From Microbacterium sp. BH-3-3-3 (GTDB lineage Bacteria > Actinomycetota > Actinomycetes > Actinomycetales > Microbacteriaceae), in the NCBI RefSeq assembly GCF_007679045.1, contig NZ_VEFS01000004.1, positions 234,314 through 298,313 of the forward strand: a stretch of DNA of 64,000 nt, written 5' to 3'. This document shows positions 19,860-29,139 of this stretch, piece by piece; positions within the stretch are counted from its first letter, which is position 1; the number at the start of each line of letters is the position of its first letter. The position numbers were made by a program, and so were the translations under genes. Under the pieces are notes generated by a model. The model had not been told where the DNA came from and did not search any database. It saw only the letters and a list, made by a program, of their open reading frames with translations.

Positions 19860-19869
19860 AGCCTAAGGT
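19860..19869. promoter_or_regulatory. Overlapping divergent -10 elements of pmt and rsmI
   Basis: The ten bases AGCCTAAGGT contain TAAGGT on the plus strand, six bases before GTG of rsmI, and TAGGCT on the minus strand, seven bases before GTG of pmt. Both transcripts would be leaderless. No -35 consensus is evident. Confidence 0.5.
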
Positions 19870-19875
19870 GGAACG

Positions 19876-20694
19876 GTGATCATCCTCGCGGCGACCCCCA
19901 TCGGCAACCTGGGCGATGCGTCGCGCCGCCTGGTCGAGGCGCTCGAGAACGCCACGGTCGTCGCGGCCGAAGACACCCGCACCACGCAGCGTCTGCTCGC
20001 GGGCCTCGGGGTCGAGAACCGCCCGCGCCTGATCGCCCTGCACGACCACAACGAGAAGGAGCGCGCGGCGGAGCTCGTCGAACTCGCGCGCGAAGACGAC
20101 CTGCTCGTGCTGAGCGACGCGGGAATGCCCACCGTCAGCGACCCGGGCTTCGGCCTCGTCGCCGCCGCGGCCGCCGCCGGCGTCACCGTTACGGCCATCC
20201 CCGGGCCGAGCGCCGTCGTCACCGCTCTCGCGGTCGCGGGGCTCCCCACCGACCGCTTCGCCTTCGAGGGCTTCCCGCGCCGCAAGCCGGGGGATCGCCG
20301 CAAGGCCTTCGCGCAGCTCGCGTCGGAGGAACGGACCCTCGTCTTCTTCGAGTCGCCTTCGCGCGTGGCATCCACTCTCGAAGATCTCGCGAGCGCGTTC
20401 GGCGCCGATCGTCCCGCCGCCGTCTGCCGCGAGCTGACGAAGCTCTACGAAGAGGTCAAGCGCGGCACTCTGGCCGAACTCGCCGCGTGGGCGGCCGAGG
20501 GCGTGCGCGGAGAGATCGCGATCGTCGTCGGCGGCGCCTCGGCGCGTGAGGTCGCGTTCCCGGATGCCGTGACCCAGGTGCTCGAGCTCGTGCGCGGCGG
20601 CACGCGGCTCAAGGAGGCCGCCGCCGAGGTGGCGTCGCAGACGGGGCACTCGTCGCGCGAGCTGTACCAGGCGGCGCTGGCCGTCAAGCGCTGA
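19876..20694 (+). CDS. rsmI: 16S rRNA (cytidine-1402-2'-O)-methyltransferase
   Basis: 272 residues of the tetrapyrrole methylase fold. It 2'-O-methylates C1402 in the decoding centre of 16S rRNA using SAM. Diagnostic motifs are LAATPIGNLGDASRRL at the N-terminus, EDTRTTQRLL, LSDAGMPTVSDPG, IPGPSAVVTALAVAGLPTDRF and FESPSRVASTL. Length fits the family. GTG 19876 has a -10 six bases upstream, so the mRNA is probably leaderless. Confidence 0.96.
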   Translation: MIILAATPIGNLGDASRRLVEALENATVVAAEDTRTTQRLLAGLGVENRPRLIALHDHNEKERAAELVELAREDDLLVLSDAGMPTVSDPGFGLVAAAAAAGVTVTAIPGPSAVVTALAVAGLPTDRFAFEGFPRRKPGDRRKAFAQLASEERTLVFFESPSRVASTLEDLASAFGADRPAAVCRELTKLYEEVKRGTLAELAAWAAEGVRGEIAIVVGGASAREVAFPDAVTQVLELVRGGTRLKEAAAEVASQTGHSSRELYQAALAVKR

Positions 20695-20718
20695 GCGTCT
20701 CCCCGCGTCGTCGCGCGC

Positions 20719-20773
20719 GAGGGGTCGAGAAGCGTCGCCCTGCCCCTGTCTCGGCGCCAGTTCTCGACCCCTC
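20719..20773. repeat. Inverted repeat between rsmI and metG
   Basis: GAGGGGTCGAGAA (20719-20731) is perfectly complementary to TTCTCGACCCCTC (20761-20773), with a 29-base spacer; flanking GCGC bases extend the dyad. It follows rsmI by 24 bases and could terminate rsmI transcription, but there is no T tract. Confidence 0.55.
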
Positions 20774-20820
20774 ACGCGCGGGGGCGCGTCACACGCGGCG
20801 GGAGTGTCGGAGGCTCCCCG

Positions 20821-20826
20821 TAGAAT
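20821..20826 (+). promoter_or_regulatory. -10 element of metG (leaderless)
   Basis: TAGAAT lies six bases before GTG 20833, which places the predicted transcription start at the start codon. No ribosome binding site or good -35 is seen. Confidence 0.55.
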
Positions 20827-20832
20827 CTCCAG

Positions 20833-22407
20833 GTGACTTCCGGCCGATCCTTCTACATCACGACGCCGATCTACTACCCCAGCGATCTGCCCCACATCGG
20901 GCACGGGTACACGACCGTCGCCGTCGACACGCTCGCCCGCTGGCATCGCCAGGCGGGGGATGACACCTGGATGCTGACCGGCACCGACGAGCACGGGCAG
21001 AAGATGCTCCGCGCCGCCGCCGCCAACGGCGTCACTCCGCAGGAGTGGGTCGACAAGCTCGTCACCGAGTCGTGGTTCCCGCTGCTCGAGACGCTCGACG
21101 TCGCCAACGACGACTTCATCCGCACGACGCAGCCCCGCCACGAAGAGCGCGTGCAGCAGTTCGTGAAGGCGTTGTTCGACCGCGGCTACATCTACGCGGG
21201 CGAGTACGAGGCCCTGTACTGCGTCGGCTGCGAGGAGTTCAAGCCCGAGGCCGAGATCGTCGACGGCACCGGGCCCTTCGAGGGCCTCAAAGTCTGCGCG
21301 ATCCACTCCAAGCCCCTCGAGCTGCTGCAGGAGAAGAACTACTTCTTCAAGCTCAGTGAGTTCCAGGACCGCCTGCTCGAGCTGTACAAGACCGAGCCCG
21401 ACTTCGTGCGCCCCGAATCGGCGCGCAACGAGGTCGTGTCGTTCGTGCGCAGCGGCCTGAAAGACCTCTCGATCTCGCGTTCGGCGTTCGACTGGGGCAT
21501 CACGGTTCCGTGGGATCCCTCGCACGTCATCTACGTGTGGGTCGACGCGCTGCTCAACTACGCCACCGCCGTGGGCTACGGCACCGACCCCGCCGAGTTC
21601 GAGCGCCGCTGGCCGGCGTTCCACGTGGTCGGCAAAGACATCCTGCGCTTCCACGCCGTGATCTGGCCGGCCATGCTGATGGCCGCGGGCCTCGACGTGC
21701 CGCGCGGCGTCTTCGCACACGGGTGGCTGCTCGTCGGCGGCGAGAAGATGTCGAAGTCGAAGCTCACCGGCATCGCGCCCACCGAGATCACCGACGTCTT
21801 CGGGTCCGACGCGTACCGGTTCTACTTCCTCTCGGCGATCGCGTTCGGTCAAGACGGCTCGTTCTCGTGGGAAGACCTGTCGGCGCGCTACCAGGCCGAG
21901 CTCGCCAACGGTTTCGGCAACCTGGCGTCGCGCACGGTCGCGATGATCTCGAAGTACTTCGAGGGCGTCGTGCCGGCACCGGCCTCGTACACCGAGGGCG
22001 ATCTGACGATCCAGAAGATCGTGGCGGATGCCGCGACCACCGCCGACGCCGCCATCGAGCGCTTCCGCACCGACGAGGCGATCGCGGCGATCTGGACGAT
22101 CGTCGACGCGCTGAACGGTTACATCACCGAGAACGAGCCGTGGGCTCTTGCCAAGGACGAGTCGACGCGCAAGCGCCTCGGCACGGTGCTGTACACCGCG
22201 GCCGAGGGCCTGCGCGCCCTCGCGGTGCTGCTGTCGCCGGTCATGCCGGAGTCGACGTCTAAGCTCTGGGTCGCGCTGGGGGCGGCTGAGGGGCTCGGTG
22301 CTCTCGTCGAGCAGCCGATCCGCGAGGCGGGCACCTGGGGCCTGCTGCCGGCGGGCGCCACGGTCACGCCGCTCACCCCGCTCTTCCCGCGCGTCGAGCA
22401 GGCGTGA
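20833..22407 (+). CDS. metG: Methionyl-tRNA synthetase
   Basis: 524-residue class I synthetase that charges tRNA-Met and initiator tRNA. The HIGH-type motif is in YYPSDLPHIGHGYTTVAVDT and the KMSKS loop in GGEKMSKSKLTGIAP (about residues 304-309). A CVGCEEF cysteine knuckle sits in the connective peptide. The C-terminal anticodon-binding helical domain is present, but there is no C-terminal tRNA-binding appendage, as usual in actinobacteria. The GTG start has a -10 element just upstream. The stop overlaps tatD (GTGA). Confidence 0.97.
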   Translation: MTSGRSFYITTPIYYPSDLPHIGHGYTTVAVDTLARWHRQAGDDTWMLTGTDEHGQKMLRAAAANGVTPQEWVDKLVTESWFPLLETLDVANDDFIRTTQPRHEERVQQFVKALFDRGYIYAGEYEALYCVGCEEFKPEAEIVDGTGPFEGLKVCAIHSKPLELLQEKNYFFKLSEFQDRLLELYKTEPDFVRPESARNEVVSFVRSGLKDLSISRSAFDWGITVPWDPSHVIYVWVDALLNYATAVGYGTDPAEFERRWPAFHVVGKDILRFHAVIWPAMLMAAGLDVPRGVFAHGWLLVGGEKMSKSKLTGIAPTEITDVFGSDAYRFYFLSAIAFGQDGSFSWEDLSARYQAELANGFGNLASRTVAMISKYFEGVVPAPASYTEGDLTIQKIVADAATTADAAIERFRTDEAIAAIWTIVDALNGYITENEPWALAKDESTRKRLGTVLYTAAEGLRALAVLLSPVMPESTSKLWVALGAAEGLGALVEQPIREAGTWGLLPAGATVTPLTPLFPRVEQA

Positions 22408-23432
22408 CGCAGGTGCCTTCCGAATCGGCGGCGTCGGCGACGGTCCCTGAGCCTGTCGAAGGGTCCGCCGCCCGGCCCGCCGCGCCCGGCTCCACGCCGG
22501 TCGAGCGTCCCCGCGACACGATCGGCGACGGCGACCCGAGCCAGTACGTGCGCGAGCGTTCGGTCGACGGCCGTCGCGACGTGAGCTATCCGCCGGCGCC
22601 CGAGCCCCTCGGCATCCCGGTCTACGACAACCACACGCACCTCGAGATCGAAGACGGCCCTTCGACAGGCTCAGGGACCATCGACGGATTGTCACTGGAC
22701 GAGCAGCTCGAGCGCGCTCTCGCGGTCGGTGTGCACGGGGTCGTGCAGGCGGGCGGCGACATCGACTCCTCGCGGTGGTCGGCGTGGGCGGCACGGTCGC
22801 ACCCGCGCGTCCTCGCGGCGGTGGCGATCCACCCCAACGAGGCTCCCGCGTACGAGCAGGCGGGGGAGTTGGATGCCGCGATCGCCGTCATCGACGAACT
22901 CGCCGCCGAGCCGCGGGTGAGGGCCATCGGCGAGACGGGGCTCGACTTCTTCCGCACCGAGGCCGACGGCATCCCGGCCCAGAGCCGCTCGTTCGAGGCG
23001 CACATCGCGCTGGCGAAGAAGCACGGGATCGCGATGCAGATCCACGACCGCGACGCCCACGACGCCGTGCTCGAGACCCTGCTGCGCGTCGGCGCTCCCG
23101 ACAAGACGGTCTTCCACTGCTTCTCGGGCGACGCCGACATGGCGCGCATCGCCGCCGACCGCGGCTACTACCTCTCGTTCGCCGGCAACGTCACGTTCAA
23201 GAACGCGCAGAACCTGCGCGACGCACTCGCGGTCACGCCTCTCGACCGCATCCTGGTCGAGACCGACGCCCCGTTCCTGACCCCCGCGCCGTATCGCGGC
23301 CGGCCCAACGCGCCGTACCTGATCCCCGTGACGCTGCGCTTCCTCGCGGCCGAGTTGGCGATGGATGCCGACGAGCTCGCCGCCCAGGTCGCCGCGAACA
23401 CCCTCGAGGTCTACGGCGCGTTCGAGGGCTGA
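22404..23432 (+). CDS. tatD: TatD-family metal-dependent deoxyribonuclease, with repeat insertions
   Basis: 342 residues, longer than the usual 260-300. Metal-binding motifs are YDNHTHLEIE, IGETGLDFFR, MQIHDRDAHD, VFHCFSGDADMARI and VETDAPFLTPAPYRG. The first ~65 residues are a non-conserved extension. Two short repeats lie within the coding sequence, read as VPEPVEGSA near the N-terminus and GPSTGSGTIDG in the loop after HTHLEIE, without breaking the frame. GTG 22404 overlaps the metG stop; a later start near residue 55 is possible. TatD proteins are 3'-5' exonucleases involved in DNA or RNA quality control. Confidence 0.93.
   Translation: MTQVPSESAASATVPEPVEGSAARPAAPGSTPVERPRDTIGDGDPSQYVRERSVDGRRDVSYPPAPEPLGIPVYDNHTHLEIEDGPSTGSGTIDGLSLDEQLERALAVGVHGVVQAGGDIDSSRWSAWAARSHPRVLAAVAIHPNEAPAYEQAGELDAAIAVIDELAAEPRVRAIGETGLDFFRTEADGIPAQSRSFEAHIALAKKHGIAMQIHDRDAHDAVLETLLRVGAPDKTVFHCFSGDADMARIAADRGYYLSFAGNVTFKNAQNLRDALAVTPLDRILVETDAPFLTPAPYRGRPNAPYLIPVTLRFLAAELAMDADELAAQVAANTLEVYGAFEG
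22442..22680. repeat. Inverted pair of 20-bp repeats inside tatD
   Basis: GGTCCCTGAGCCTGTCGAAG (from 22442) recurs as its complement CTTCGACAGGCTCAGGGACC (to 22679). The sequence is a familiar short interspersed repeat of Microbacteriaceae-type genomes, here placed inside a gene and translated. Confidence 0.8.
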
Positions 23433-23452
23433 GCGCGCGGATCCTCGGTGAT

Positions 23453-23828
23453 TCGCGCATCTCCAGCCGGATGGCCGCGGATGCCGCTGAGGTTGTGCGG
23501 ATCGCGGAGGTTGTGACGGCGTGCGCCGCTGTCGCGGGCGTGGCGCAGGTTGAGTGATTCCGCGCATCTTCATCGCGATGGCCGGGGATGCCGCTGAGAT
23601 TGTGCGGATCGGGGAGGTTGTGGCGGCGGGTGCCGCTGGCGCTGCACTGGCTCAGTTGTTCGCACGTCTTCAGCCGGAATCCTGAGGACGCCGCTGAGTA
23701 TGCGCTGATCGCGGAGGTTGTGGCGGCAGGTGCCGCTGGCGCTGCACAACCTCAGTGATTTGCGCATCCTCAGCCGGATGGCCGCGGATGCCGCTGAGGT
23801 TGCGCGGATCGCGGAGATTGCGCGGGCG
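23453..23828. repeat. Degenerate ~100-bp tandem repeat downstream of tatD
   Basis: Roughly four units begin near 23453, 23562, 23662 and 23761. Each carries CGCATC-TCAGCCGGA, GGATGCCGCTGAG and GCGGATCGCGGAGGTTGTG, and units 2 and 3 also share GGTGCCGCTGGCGCTGCAC. The fourth is partial. The unit lengths do not keep a reading frame and neither strand shows a convincing start, so this is non-coding. It fills most of the 459-bp gap between tatD and the sugar porter gene. Confidence 0.8.
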
Positions 23829-23848
23829 CGACGACACCGAGAACGACG

Positions 23849-23878
23849 AAGGCCGGCACCCCACGGGGCGCCGGCCTT
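23849..23878. terminator. Hairpin terminator between tatD repeats and the sugar porter
   Basis: AAGGCCGGCACCCC and GGGGCGCCGGCCTT form a 14-bp stem (one mismatch) with an AC loop. It lies 14 bases beyond the stop of the minus-strand transporter and can also act on plus-strand transcripts. Confidence 0.75.
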
Positions 23879-23891
23879 CTGGCATCCGAGA

Positions 23892-25352
23892 TCAGGCCTT
23901 GGCCTTGTCCTTCGGTTTGCGCACGAAGAGCGTCTCGGTCTGCTCGAGCTCCATGCCCTTCGTCTCGGGGATGCGCAGCAGCACGTAGACGAACGACAGG
24001 CCGGCGAACAGCGCGTACATGCCGTAGGTGAGCGGGAGCGACCAGCTCGACATCGCCGGGAACGACACCGTGATGGCGAAGTTCGCGATCCACTGCGCAC
24101 CGGCGGCCACGCCGAGCGCCTTACCGCGGATGCGGCTCGGGAAGATCTCGCCCAGCAGCACCCACACCAGCGGGCCCCACGAGGCGCCGAAGCCGACGAC
24201 GAACACGTTCGCGGCGACGAGGGCGACGCTGCCCCAGGGAGCGGGGAGCGACACGTCCTGGCCCGAGCCGGTCGCGAACGTGAACGCCAGCGCCATGGCG
24301 CCCAGCGACACGGTCATCAGGATCGAGCCGGTGAGCAGGATCGGCTTCCGGCCGACGCGGTCAACGAGGAAGATCGCGACGAAGGTGACCACGACGTTGG
24401 TGATCGAGGTGATCACCGAGATCAACAGCGAGTTGCTCTCGTCGAAGCCGACGGCCTTCCAGAGGGTCGTGGAGTAGTAGAAGATCACGTTGATGCCGAC
24501 GAACTGCTGGAACATCGACAGCAGAATGCCGGTCCAGACGATGCCCTGCAGACCCAGCACAGGTCCGCGCAGCGACACGTTCTTGTTCTTGCGGTCGGCT
24601 TCGATCGTGTTCGACAGCTCGTTCATCGTCTTGTCGAGATCGGCCGGCGGCACCAGGCGGGCGAAGATCGCCTTGGCCTCGTCGCGCTTGCCCTTGGCGA
24701 GCAGATAGCGCGGCGACTCGGGAACAGTGAACGACAGGATGCCGTAGACGGCGGCGGGGATCACACCGACCAGGAACATCCAGCGCCAGGCCTCGAGGCC
24801 CAGCCACAGCTGATTGGCCGCACCGCCCGCGGTGTTGGCCAGCAGGGCGTCGGACAGCAGGGCGCCGAAGATACCGAGCGTGATGGCCAGCTGCTGCAGC
24901 GACGCGAGCGAGCCGCGGATCTGCCGGGGCGCGACCTCGGCGATGTACGCGGGAGCGACCACCGAGGCGATGCCGATGCCGAGGCCGCTCATCACGCGCC
25001 AGAGGATCAGGTCGGGGACGCTGAAGGTGAGCGCCGCACCGATCGACGACACGAAGAACAGCACGGCGCCGAGCAGCATGACCTTCAGGCGACCCCAGCG
25101 ATCGGAGAGGGCACCTGCGATGATGGCTCCCACCGCGCAACCCAGCAGGGCGACCGCGACGACGAAACCGGTGAGCACCTGCCCCAGCTCGAAGTTGCCG
25201 TCGACCGCATCGACCGCGCCGTTGATGACGGAGGAGTCGAAGCCGAAGAGGAAACCGCCCACGGCGGCGGCGACGGACAGCCCGATCGCTCGTCGCCCGT
25301 ACGGGCTCCGCAGGGTGAAGGCATTGGCGGGGATCGACTGTGTCTGACTCAC
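23892..25352 (-). CDS. Sugar porter family MFS transporter
   Basis: 486 residues, twelve predicted membrane spans. Sugar-porter signatures are RWGRLKVML after TM2, ISGLGIG-type [20 protein letters not shown] (PESPR loop region), [27 protein letters not shown] and [11 protein letters not shown]; the C-terminus has [11 protein letters not shown]. Proton-coupled uptake of a hexose, pentose or polyol is expected; the substrate cannot be told. GTG 25352 has TAGCGT (25364-25359) six bases upstream on the minus strand, so the mRNA is probably leaderless. Confidence 0.94.
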   Translation of the reverse strand: MSQTQSIPANAFTLRSPYGRRAIGLSVAAAVGGFLFGFDSSVINGAVDAVDGNFELGQVLTGFVVAVALLGCAVGAIIAGALSDRWGRLKVMLLGAVLFFVSSIGAALTFSVPDLILWRVMSGLGIGIASVVAPAYIAEVAPRQIRGSLASLQQLAITLGIFGALLSDALLANTAGGAANQLWLGLEAWRWMFLVGVIPAAVYGILSFTVPESPRYLLAKGKRDEAKAIFARLVPPADLDKTMNELSNTIEADRKNKNVSLRGPVLGLQGIVWTGILLSMFQQFVGINVIFYYSTTLWKAVGFDESNSLLISVITSITNVVVTFVAIFLVDRVGRKPILLTGSILMTVSLGAMALAFTFATGSGQDVSLPAPWGSVALVAANVFVVGFGASWGPLVWVLLGEIFPSRIRGKALGVAAGAQWIANFAITVSFPAMSSWSLPLTYGMYALFAGLSFVYVLLRIPETKGMELEQTETLFVRKPKDKAKA

Positions 25353-25406
25353 CCGACCACGCTACTCCCGGCTGGTTCGCAGCAAGGGTTCTGGCGGAGC
25401 CCTGAC

Positions 25407-25412
25407 TACAGT
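25407..25412 (+). promoter_or_regulatory. -10 element of rsmA (leaderless)
   Basis: TACAGT lies six bases before ATG 25419 in the 66-bp divergent gap to the sugar porter gene. Confidence 0.5.
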
Positions 25413-25418
25413 GGAACA

Positions 25419-26261
25419 ATGCCCGTTCTGCTCCTCGGTGCCGCCGAGATCCGTCGGCTCGCCGCCGACCTCGACGTGACCCCGACCAAGAAGCTGGGGC
25501 AGAACTTCGTCGTCGACGCCAACACGGTCCGCAAGATCGTGCACGCGGCCCGGGTCACGGCATCCGACCGTGTCGTCGAGATCGGACCGGGCCTCGGTTC
25601 GCTCACCCTGGCAATCCTCGAGACGGGGGCTTCGGTGGTCGCCGTCGAGATCGATCACCGCCTCGCCGAGCGCCTTCCCGTCACCGCCGCCGCCCACGAC
25701 GTGCCCGCCGATCGCCTCACCGTGATCGACGCCGACGCCCTGCGCGTGACCGAGCTGCCGGGCGAGCCCGAGGTGCTGGTCGCGAACCTGCCGTACAACG
25801 TGTCGGTGCCGGTGCTGCTGCACTTCCTCGAGAGCTTCCCCTATCTGCAGCGCGGCGTCGTCATGGTGCAGGCCGAGGTGGGCGAGCGCCTGGCGGCCCC
25901 TCCCGGGTCGAAGGTGTACGGCGCACCCAGCGTCAAGGCCGCCTGGTACGGCTCGTGGCGTCTCGCGGGCACCGTGTCGCGCCAGGTCTTCTGGCCGGTG
26001 CCCAACGTCGACAGCGTGCTCGTCGGGTTCGATCGCGACGCCGAGCCCCGCGGCACCGAAGAGCACCGGCTGCGGACTTTCCGGATCGTGGATGCCGCGT
26101 TCCAGCAGCGCCGCAAGATGCTGCGACAGGCGCTGTCGGGCGTGCTCGGCGGCACCGCGGCCGAGGCATCGGCACGCCTGGAGGCGGCGGGTGTCGACCC
26201 GACCCTGCGCGGCGAGCAGCTCACGGTCGACGACTACGCCCGCATCGCCGGCGCCTCCTGA
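25419..26261 (+). CDS. rsmA: 16S rRNA (A1518/A1519-N6)-dimethyltransferase
   Basis: 280 residues. It dimethylates two adjacent adenines in the 3' hairpin of 16S rRNA late in 30S assembly; loss gives kasugamycin resistance. Motifs: [36 protein letters not shown] (SAM site), [15 protein letters not shown] and the catalytic [18 protein letters not shown] 25419 is selected by the conserved N-terminal spacing to LGQNF and the -10 just upstream; the frame is open far upstream through the repeat region, but that is not coding. Confidence 0.96.
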   Translation: MPVLLLGAAEIRRLAADLDVTPTKKLGQNFVVDANTVRKIVHAARVTASDRVVEIGPGLGSLTLAILETGASVVAVEIDHRLAERLPVTAAAHDVPADRLTVIDADALRVTELPGEPEVLVANLPYNVSVPVLLHFLESFPYLQRGVVMVQAEVGERLAAPPGSKVYGAPSVKAAWYGSWRLAGTVSRQVFWPVPNVDSVLVGFDRDAEPRGTEEHRLRTFRIVDAAFQQRRKMLRQALSGVLGGTAAEASARLEAAGVDPTLRGEQLTVDDYARIAGAS

Positions 26262-26478
26262 CGATTCCGCGCTGATCGCGGGATCCGGCCCGCGTGGGTG
26301 GTCGCGGCATCCGGCCCGCGTGTGCACAACGGCGGGGCGTTCGGCGACACGCCGCGTGGGTCCGGCCGGTGTCCGGCTTGTCGTCGGCGACGCCCGCGGT
26401 TGTGCTCGGCCCACCGCCTGCTCTGCCGACCCACAACGCGCGCAGGGTGAATTCCCGCCGTGTTCATCACGCGTTTGC

Positions 26479-26494
26479 GAAACATGTCTGTAAC
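26479..26494. promoter_or_regulatory. GlnR-box-like element upstream of the phosphodiesterase gene
   Basis: GAAAC-n6-GTAAC matches the general layout of actinobacterial GlnR boxes and sits 66 bases before ATG 26561. The wider sequence CGAAA...TTTCG is also dyadic. The 26262-26560 gap otherwise shows only GC-rich sequence with CGGCCCGCGTG repeats. Confidence 0.25.
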
Positions 26495-26560
26495 ATTTCG
26501 AGGCAACCGGGAGCATCACGCCGGTCACGAGGCCGTACCCGACGGCCCGGAAGGAACGAG

Positions 26561-27496
26561 ATGCGTTACGCCGAGTACCCCCGTGCTGAGAGGGTGCTGC
26601 TGCACCTGAGTGACACCCACCTGCGCGCCGGCGGTGCGCCGCTGTACGACAGCGTCGACTCCGAGGCCTACCTCGCCCGGGCGGTCGAGGCGATCGGTGC
26701 CTCGGGAATCCGCCCCCACGCCCTGGTGTTCACGGGTGATCTGGCCGACTTCGGCGAGGCTGACGCCTACGAGCGCGTGCGCCGACTGGTCGAGCCGCTC
26801 GCGGAGCGCCTCGGCACGCGCGTCATCTGGGTGATGGGCAACCACGACGACCGCGCGGCGTTCCGCGCCGAACTGCTTCCCGGCGATGCCGCCGATGCGA
26901 CCGCCCCGGTCGACCGCGTCGACGAGATCGACGGCCTGCGCGTCGTGACCCTCGACACCTCGGTGCCCGGCGCGCACCACGGAGAGGTCACCGCCGCCCA
27001 GCTCGAGTGGCTCACCGAGGTGCTGGCGACGCCGGCCCCGCTCGGCACGATCCTTGCGATGCACCACCCGCCCGTGCCCAGCGTGCTCGACCTCGCCGCC
27101 TCCGTCGAACTGCGCGACCAGCGCAGCCTCGCCGCGGTGCTGCGCGGCACCGACGTGCGCGCGATCCTCGCGGGTCACCTGCACTACTCGACGTTCGCCA
27201 CGTTCGCCGGAATCCCCGTGTCAGTGGCATCCGCCACCTGCTACACGCAAGACCTCATGGTGCCCGTGGGCGGAACCCGCCCGCAGGACGCCGCGCAGGG
27301 GTTCAACACCGTGCACGTCTACGACGACACCGTGGTGCACTCGGTCGTGCCGCTCGCGGCGACTCAGGCTCTGCAGTACGTGGATGCCGCGGAGTCGCAG
27401 CGACGCCTGCACGACGCTGGCATCGTGGTGCCGGCGTCGCGGGCGTTCAGCGGACCGGTGTCGCCGCCGACGACGCCGCTGCCGATCCTTCGTTGA
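26561..27496 (+). CDS. cpdA: Calcineurin-like phosphodiesterase (3',5'-cAMP phosphodiesterase type)
   Basis: 311 residues. The dinuclear metal site is complete: [39 protein letters not shown] and [13 protein letters not shown]. This combination is the class III cyclic nucleotide phosphodiesterase pattern (CpdA/Rv0805-like), so hydrolysis of cAMP or related phosphodiesters is expected. ATG 26561 follows GGAAGGAACGAG. The 3' end overlaps the convergent Stealth gene by 50 bases. Confidence 0.88.
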   Translation: MRYAEYPRAERVLLHLSDTHLRAGGAPLYDSVDSEAYLARAVEAIGASGIRPHALVFTGDLADFGEADAYERVRRLVEPLAERLGTRVIWVMGNHDDRAAFRAELLPGDAADATAPVDRVDEIDGLRVVTLDTSVPGAHHGEVTAAQLEWLTEVLATPAPLGTILAMHHPPVPSVLDLAASVELRDQRSLAAVLRGTDVRAILAGHLHYSTFATFAGIPVSVASATCYTQDLMVPVGGTRPQDAAQGFNTVHVYDDTVVHSVVPLAATQALQYVDAAESQRRLHDAGIVVPASRAFSGPVSPPTTPLPILR

Positions 27497-29027
27497 CCGC
27501 CGTCTTCTCCCAGGGAGCGGCGACGGGGAAGTAGCGCTCGAGGCACGCCCGGAGCGCGGGGACGCGCACCTCTTCGGGGATCTCGGGCACGCTGCCGTCG
27601 TTCAGGCAGAACATGTCGGTGTCGCGGCGCGAGACGAGGCGCTCCATCGTGCGCAGCGAGTCGAGCTGCGTGGTCTGCACGTAGCGCGTGCGGGGCTCGG
27701 TCGTGATGACCGCCCGGCCGGTCGCCAGCGCGTAGTGGTGGTACAGGCTGTTGGTCACCGAGATGTCGGTCGCCGAACGGAACCGGCTCGCGGCGGTGCG
27801 GGCGTAGTCGTCGGCGAACTCCTGCTCGAGCTCGAATGCGACCGAGCGACGAAGCGGCGTCGCGCAGTGCTCGAGGTCGAGGGTGATGACCCGGCCGAAG
27901 CGCTCCTTGAGCAGCGCGCGGTTGACGCGCAGGCCGTTGTCGTGGCCCGAGCGGTCGATGTGCGCGGGGCCGCTGCCGATGCGCACGCCGCTCTCGACGA
28001 ACCGGCTGACCCCGCCGCCGCTGAAGAACAGCTCGGGGGTCACGGGACGACCGAAGAACATGTCGTCGTTGCTGTAGAGGAAGTGCTCGGCCAGCCCCGG
28101 GATGCGGTGGAGCTGCGCCTCGACGGCGTGGGAGTTGTGGGTGGGCAGCACCGCGGGATCGGCGAAGAACTCCTCGCTGCGCACGATCGTCACCTTCGGG
28201 TGATCGGCGAGCCACTCGGGGGTGGGGGAGTCGGTCGCGATGAAGATGCGGCGCACCCACGGCGCGTACATGTGCACGCTGCGCAGCGCGTAGCGCAGCT
28301 CGTCGACCTGCCGGTAACGCGCGGCGTTGTCGTCGCCGTCGCCGACGACGTAGCCCTTCATGCGCGCGGCGCGCTGGCGCTGGAACTCGCTCGACGAGCC
28401 GTCGACCCACGAGAAGACCATGTCGACCTCGGCCGTGAGCTCGTTCGGGTGCGGGTCGAACATGCCCGCCACCGTCGTCCACCGTCGTCCGTAGCGCTCC
28501 ACCTCGACCAGGTCGAGGTCGGCCGCGGCGAACTTGCGGCGGGTGAGGGCGCTGGGCCGCGGGGCCTCGATGGTCTTGTCGCCGAAACGCCAGAGCTCGA
28601 GTCGCGGGGCGAGCGACGCCCCGTAACGGTACGAGCCCTCGGTCGAGGTGCGGGGGCGGAACACCGCGTACGCCTGCACGGAGCCGGGCGAGGGGTGCAC
28701 GCTGTGCGCGGGCACGGGGTCTTCGCCGCGGGCCTTCAGGTACACCGGGCCCAGCTCGGGGTCGCGCAGAGCGGTGAGCGCCGCCTCGGCATCCGCCGTG
28801 TCGACGACGAGCTTGGGGCGACGGTTCGCGTCGCGCACGAGCATGACGCGCACGCCCGCGGCCTCGATCGCGGCGGCCGCGGTGAGAAGGTCGTCGCGCT
28901 CGGACATCGAGGGCGTGGAGGAGTCGTCGACGACGTGCAGGATGCCGTCGTGCATCCGGATATCGGAGCGGGAGAGCAGCGCGCGCCAGGGGTCGGTGTC
29001 GATCGACAGGGGGACCATCGGGCGCAT
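27447..29027 (-). CDS. Stealth-family capsule/exopolysaccharide phosphotransferase
   Basis: 526 residues. Stealth proteins transfer hexose-1-phosphate to build phosphodiester-linked capsules and wall glycans. The conserved regions appear in order: CR1 [21 protein letters not shown]2 [20 protein letters not shown] through [18 protein letters not shown] and [15 protein letters not shown]3 [20 protein letters not shown], and CR4 [20 protein letters not shown]. An N-terminal ~150-residue domain precedes CR1. ATG 29027 has GGAGG four bases upstream. It stands alone, without other polysaccharide genes, and overlaps the 3' end of the phosphodiesterase gene. Confidence 0.93.
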   Translation of the reverse strand: MRPMVPLSIDTDPWRALLSRSDIRMHDGILHVVDDSSTPSMSERDDLLTAAAAIEAAGVRVMLVRDANRRPKLVVDTADAEAALTALRDPELGPVYLKARGEDPVPAHSVHPSPGSVQAYAVFRPRTSTEGSYRYGASLAPRLELWRFGDKTIEAPRPSALTRRKFAAADLDLVEVERYGRRWTTVAGMFDPHPNELTAEVDMVFSWVDGSSSEFQRQRAARMKGYVVGDGDDNAARYRQVDELRYALRSVHMYAPWVRRIFIATDSPTPEWLADHPKVTIVRSEEFFADPAVLPTHNSHAVEAQLHRIPGLAEHFLYSNDDMFFGRPVTPELFFSGGGVSRFVESGVRIGSGPAHIDRSGHDNGLRVNRALLKERFGRVITLDLEHCATPLRRSVAFELEQEFADDYARTAASRFRSATDISVTNSLYHHYALATGRAVITTEPRTRYVQTTQLDSLRTMERLVSRRDTDMFCLNDGSVPEIPEEVRVPALRACLERYFPVAAPWEKTAVNEGSAAASSAATPVR

Positions 29028-29045
29028 AGTGCCTCCACGGGGATA

Positions 29046-29065
29046 GGTGACGGGCTCCCGTCACC
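29046..29065. promoter_or_regulatory. Perfect 9-bp dyad upstream of the Stealth gene
   Basis: GGTGACGGGCTCCCGTCACC is a 9+2+9 palindrome starting 19 bases upstream of the Stealth start. It could be an operator or a 5'-UTR hairpin; no regulator is identified. Confidence 0.4.
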
Positions 29066-29127
29066 GTAGGGTTCCGGGGTTACGAAGACGTTTCGGCGGC
29101 GGCGCCGAACGGCGGGGAGCGGCGCGC

Positions 29128-29133
29128 TACTGT
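29128..29133 (+). promoter_or_regulatory. -10 element for the ispE transcript
   Basis: TACTGT lies six bases before GTG 29140, the same geometry as the other leaderless starts in the window. Confidence 0.4.
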
Positions 29134-29139
29134 CGAAGA

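Noticed and set aside
17849..19879. 676-codon plus-strand frame opposite the ATPase and pmt
   Set aside because: Composition is Arg/His/Gly-rich and antisense to a clear GT39 enzyme.
23453..23828. CRISPR array
   Set aside because: The repeats are long, degenerate and contiguous, without uniform spacers, and there are no cas genes.
23718..25418. Upstream in-frame extension of rsmA through the repeat region and the sugar porter
   Set aside because: Antisense to the MFS gene and non-conserved; ATG 25419 gives the family N-terminus and has its own -10.
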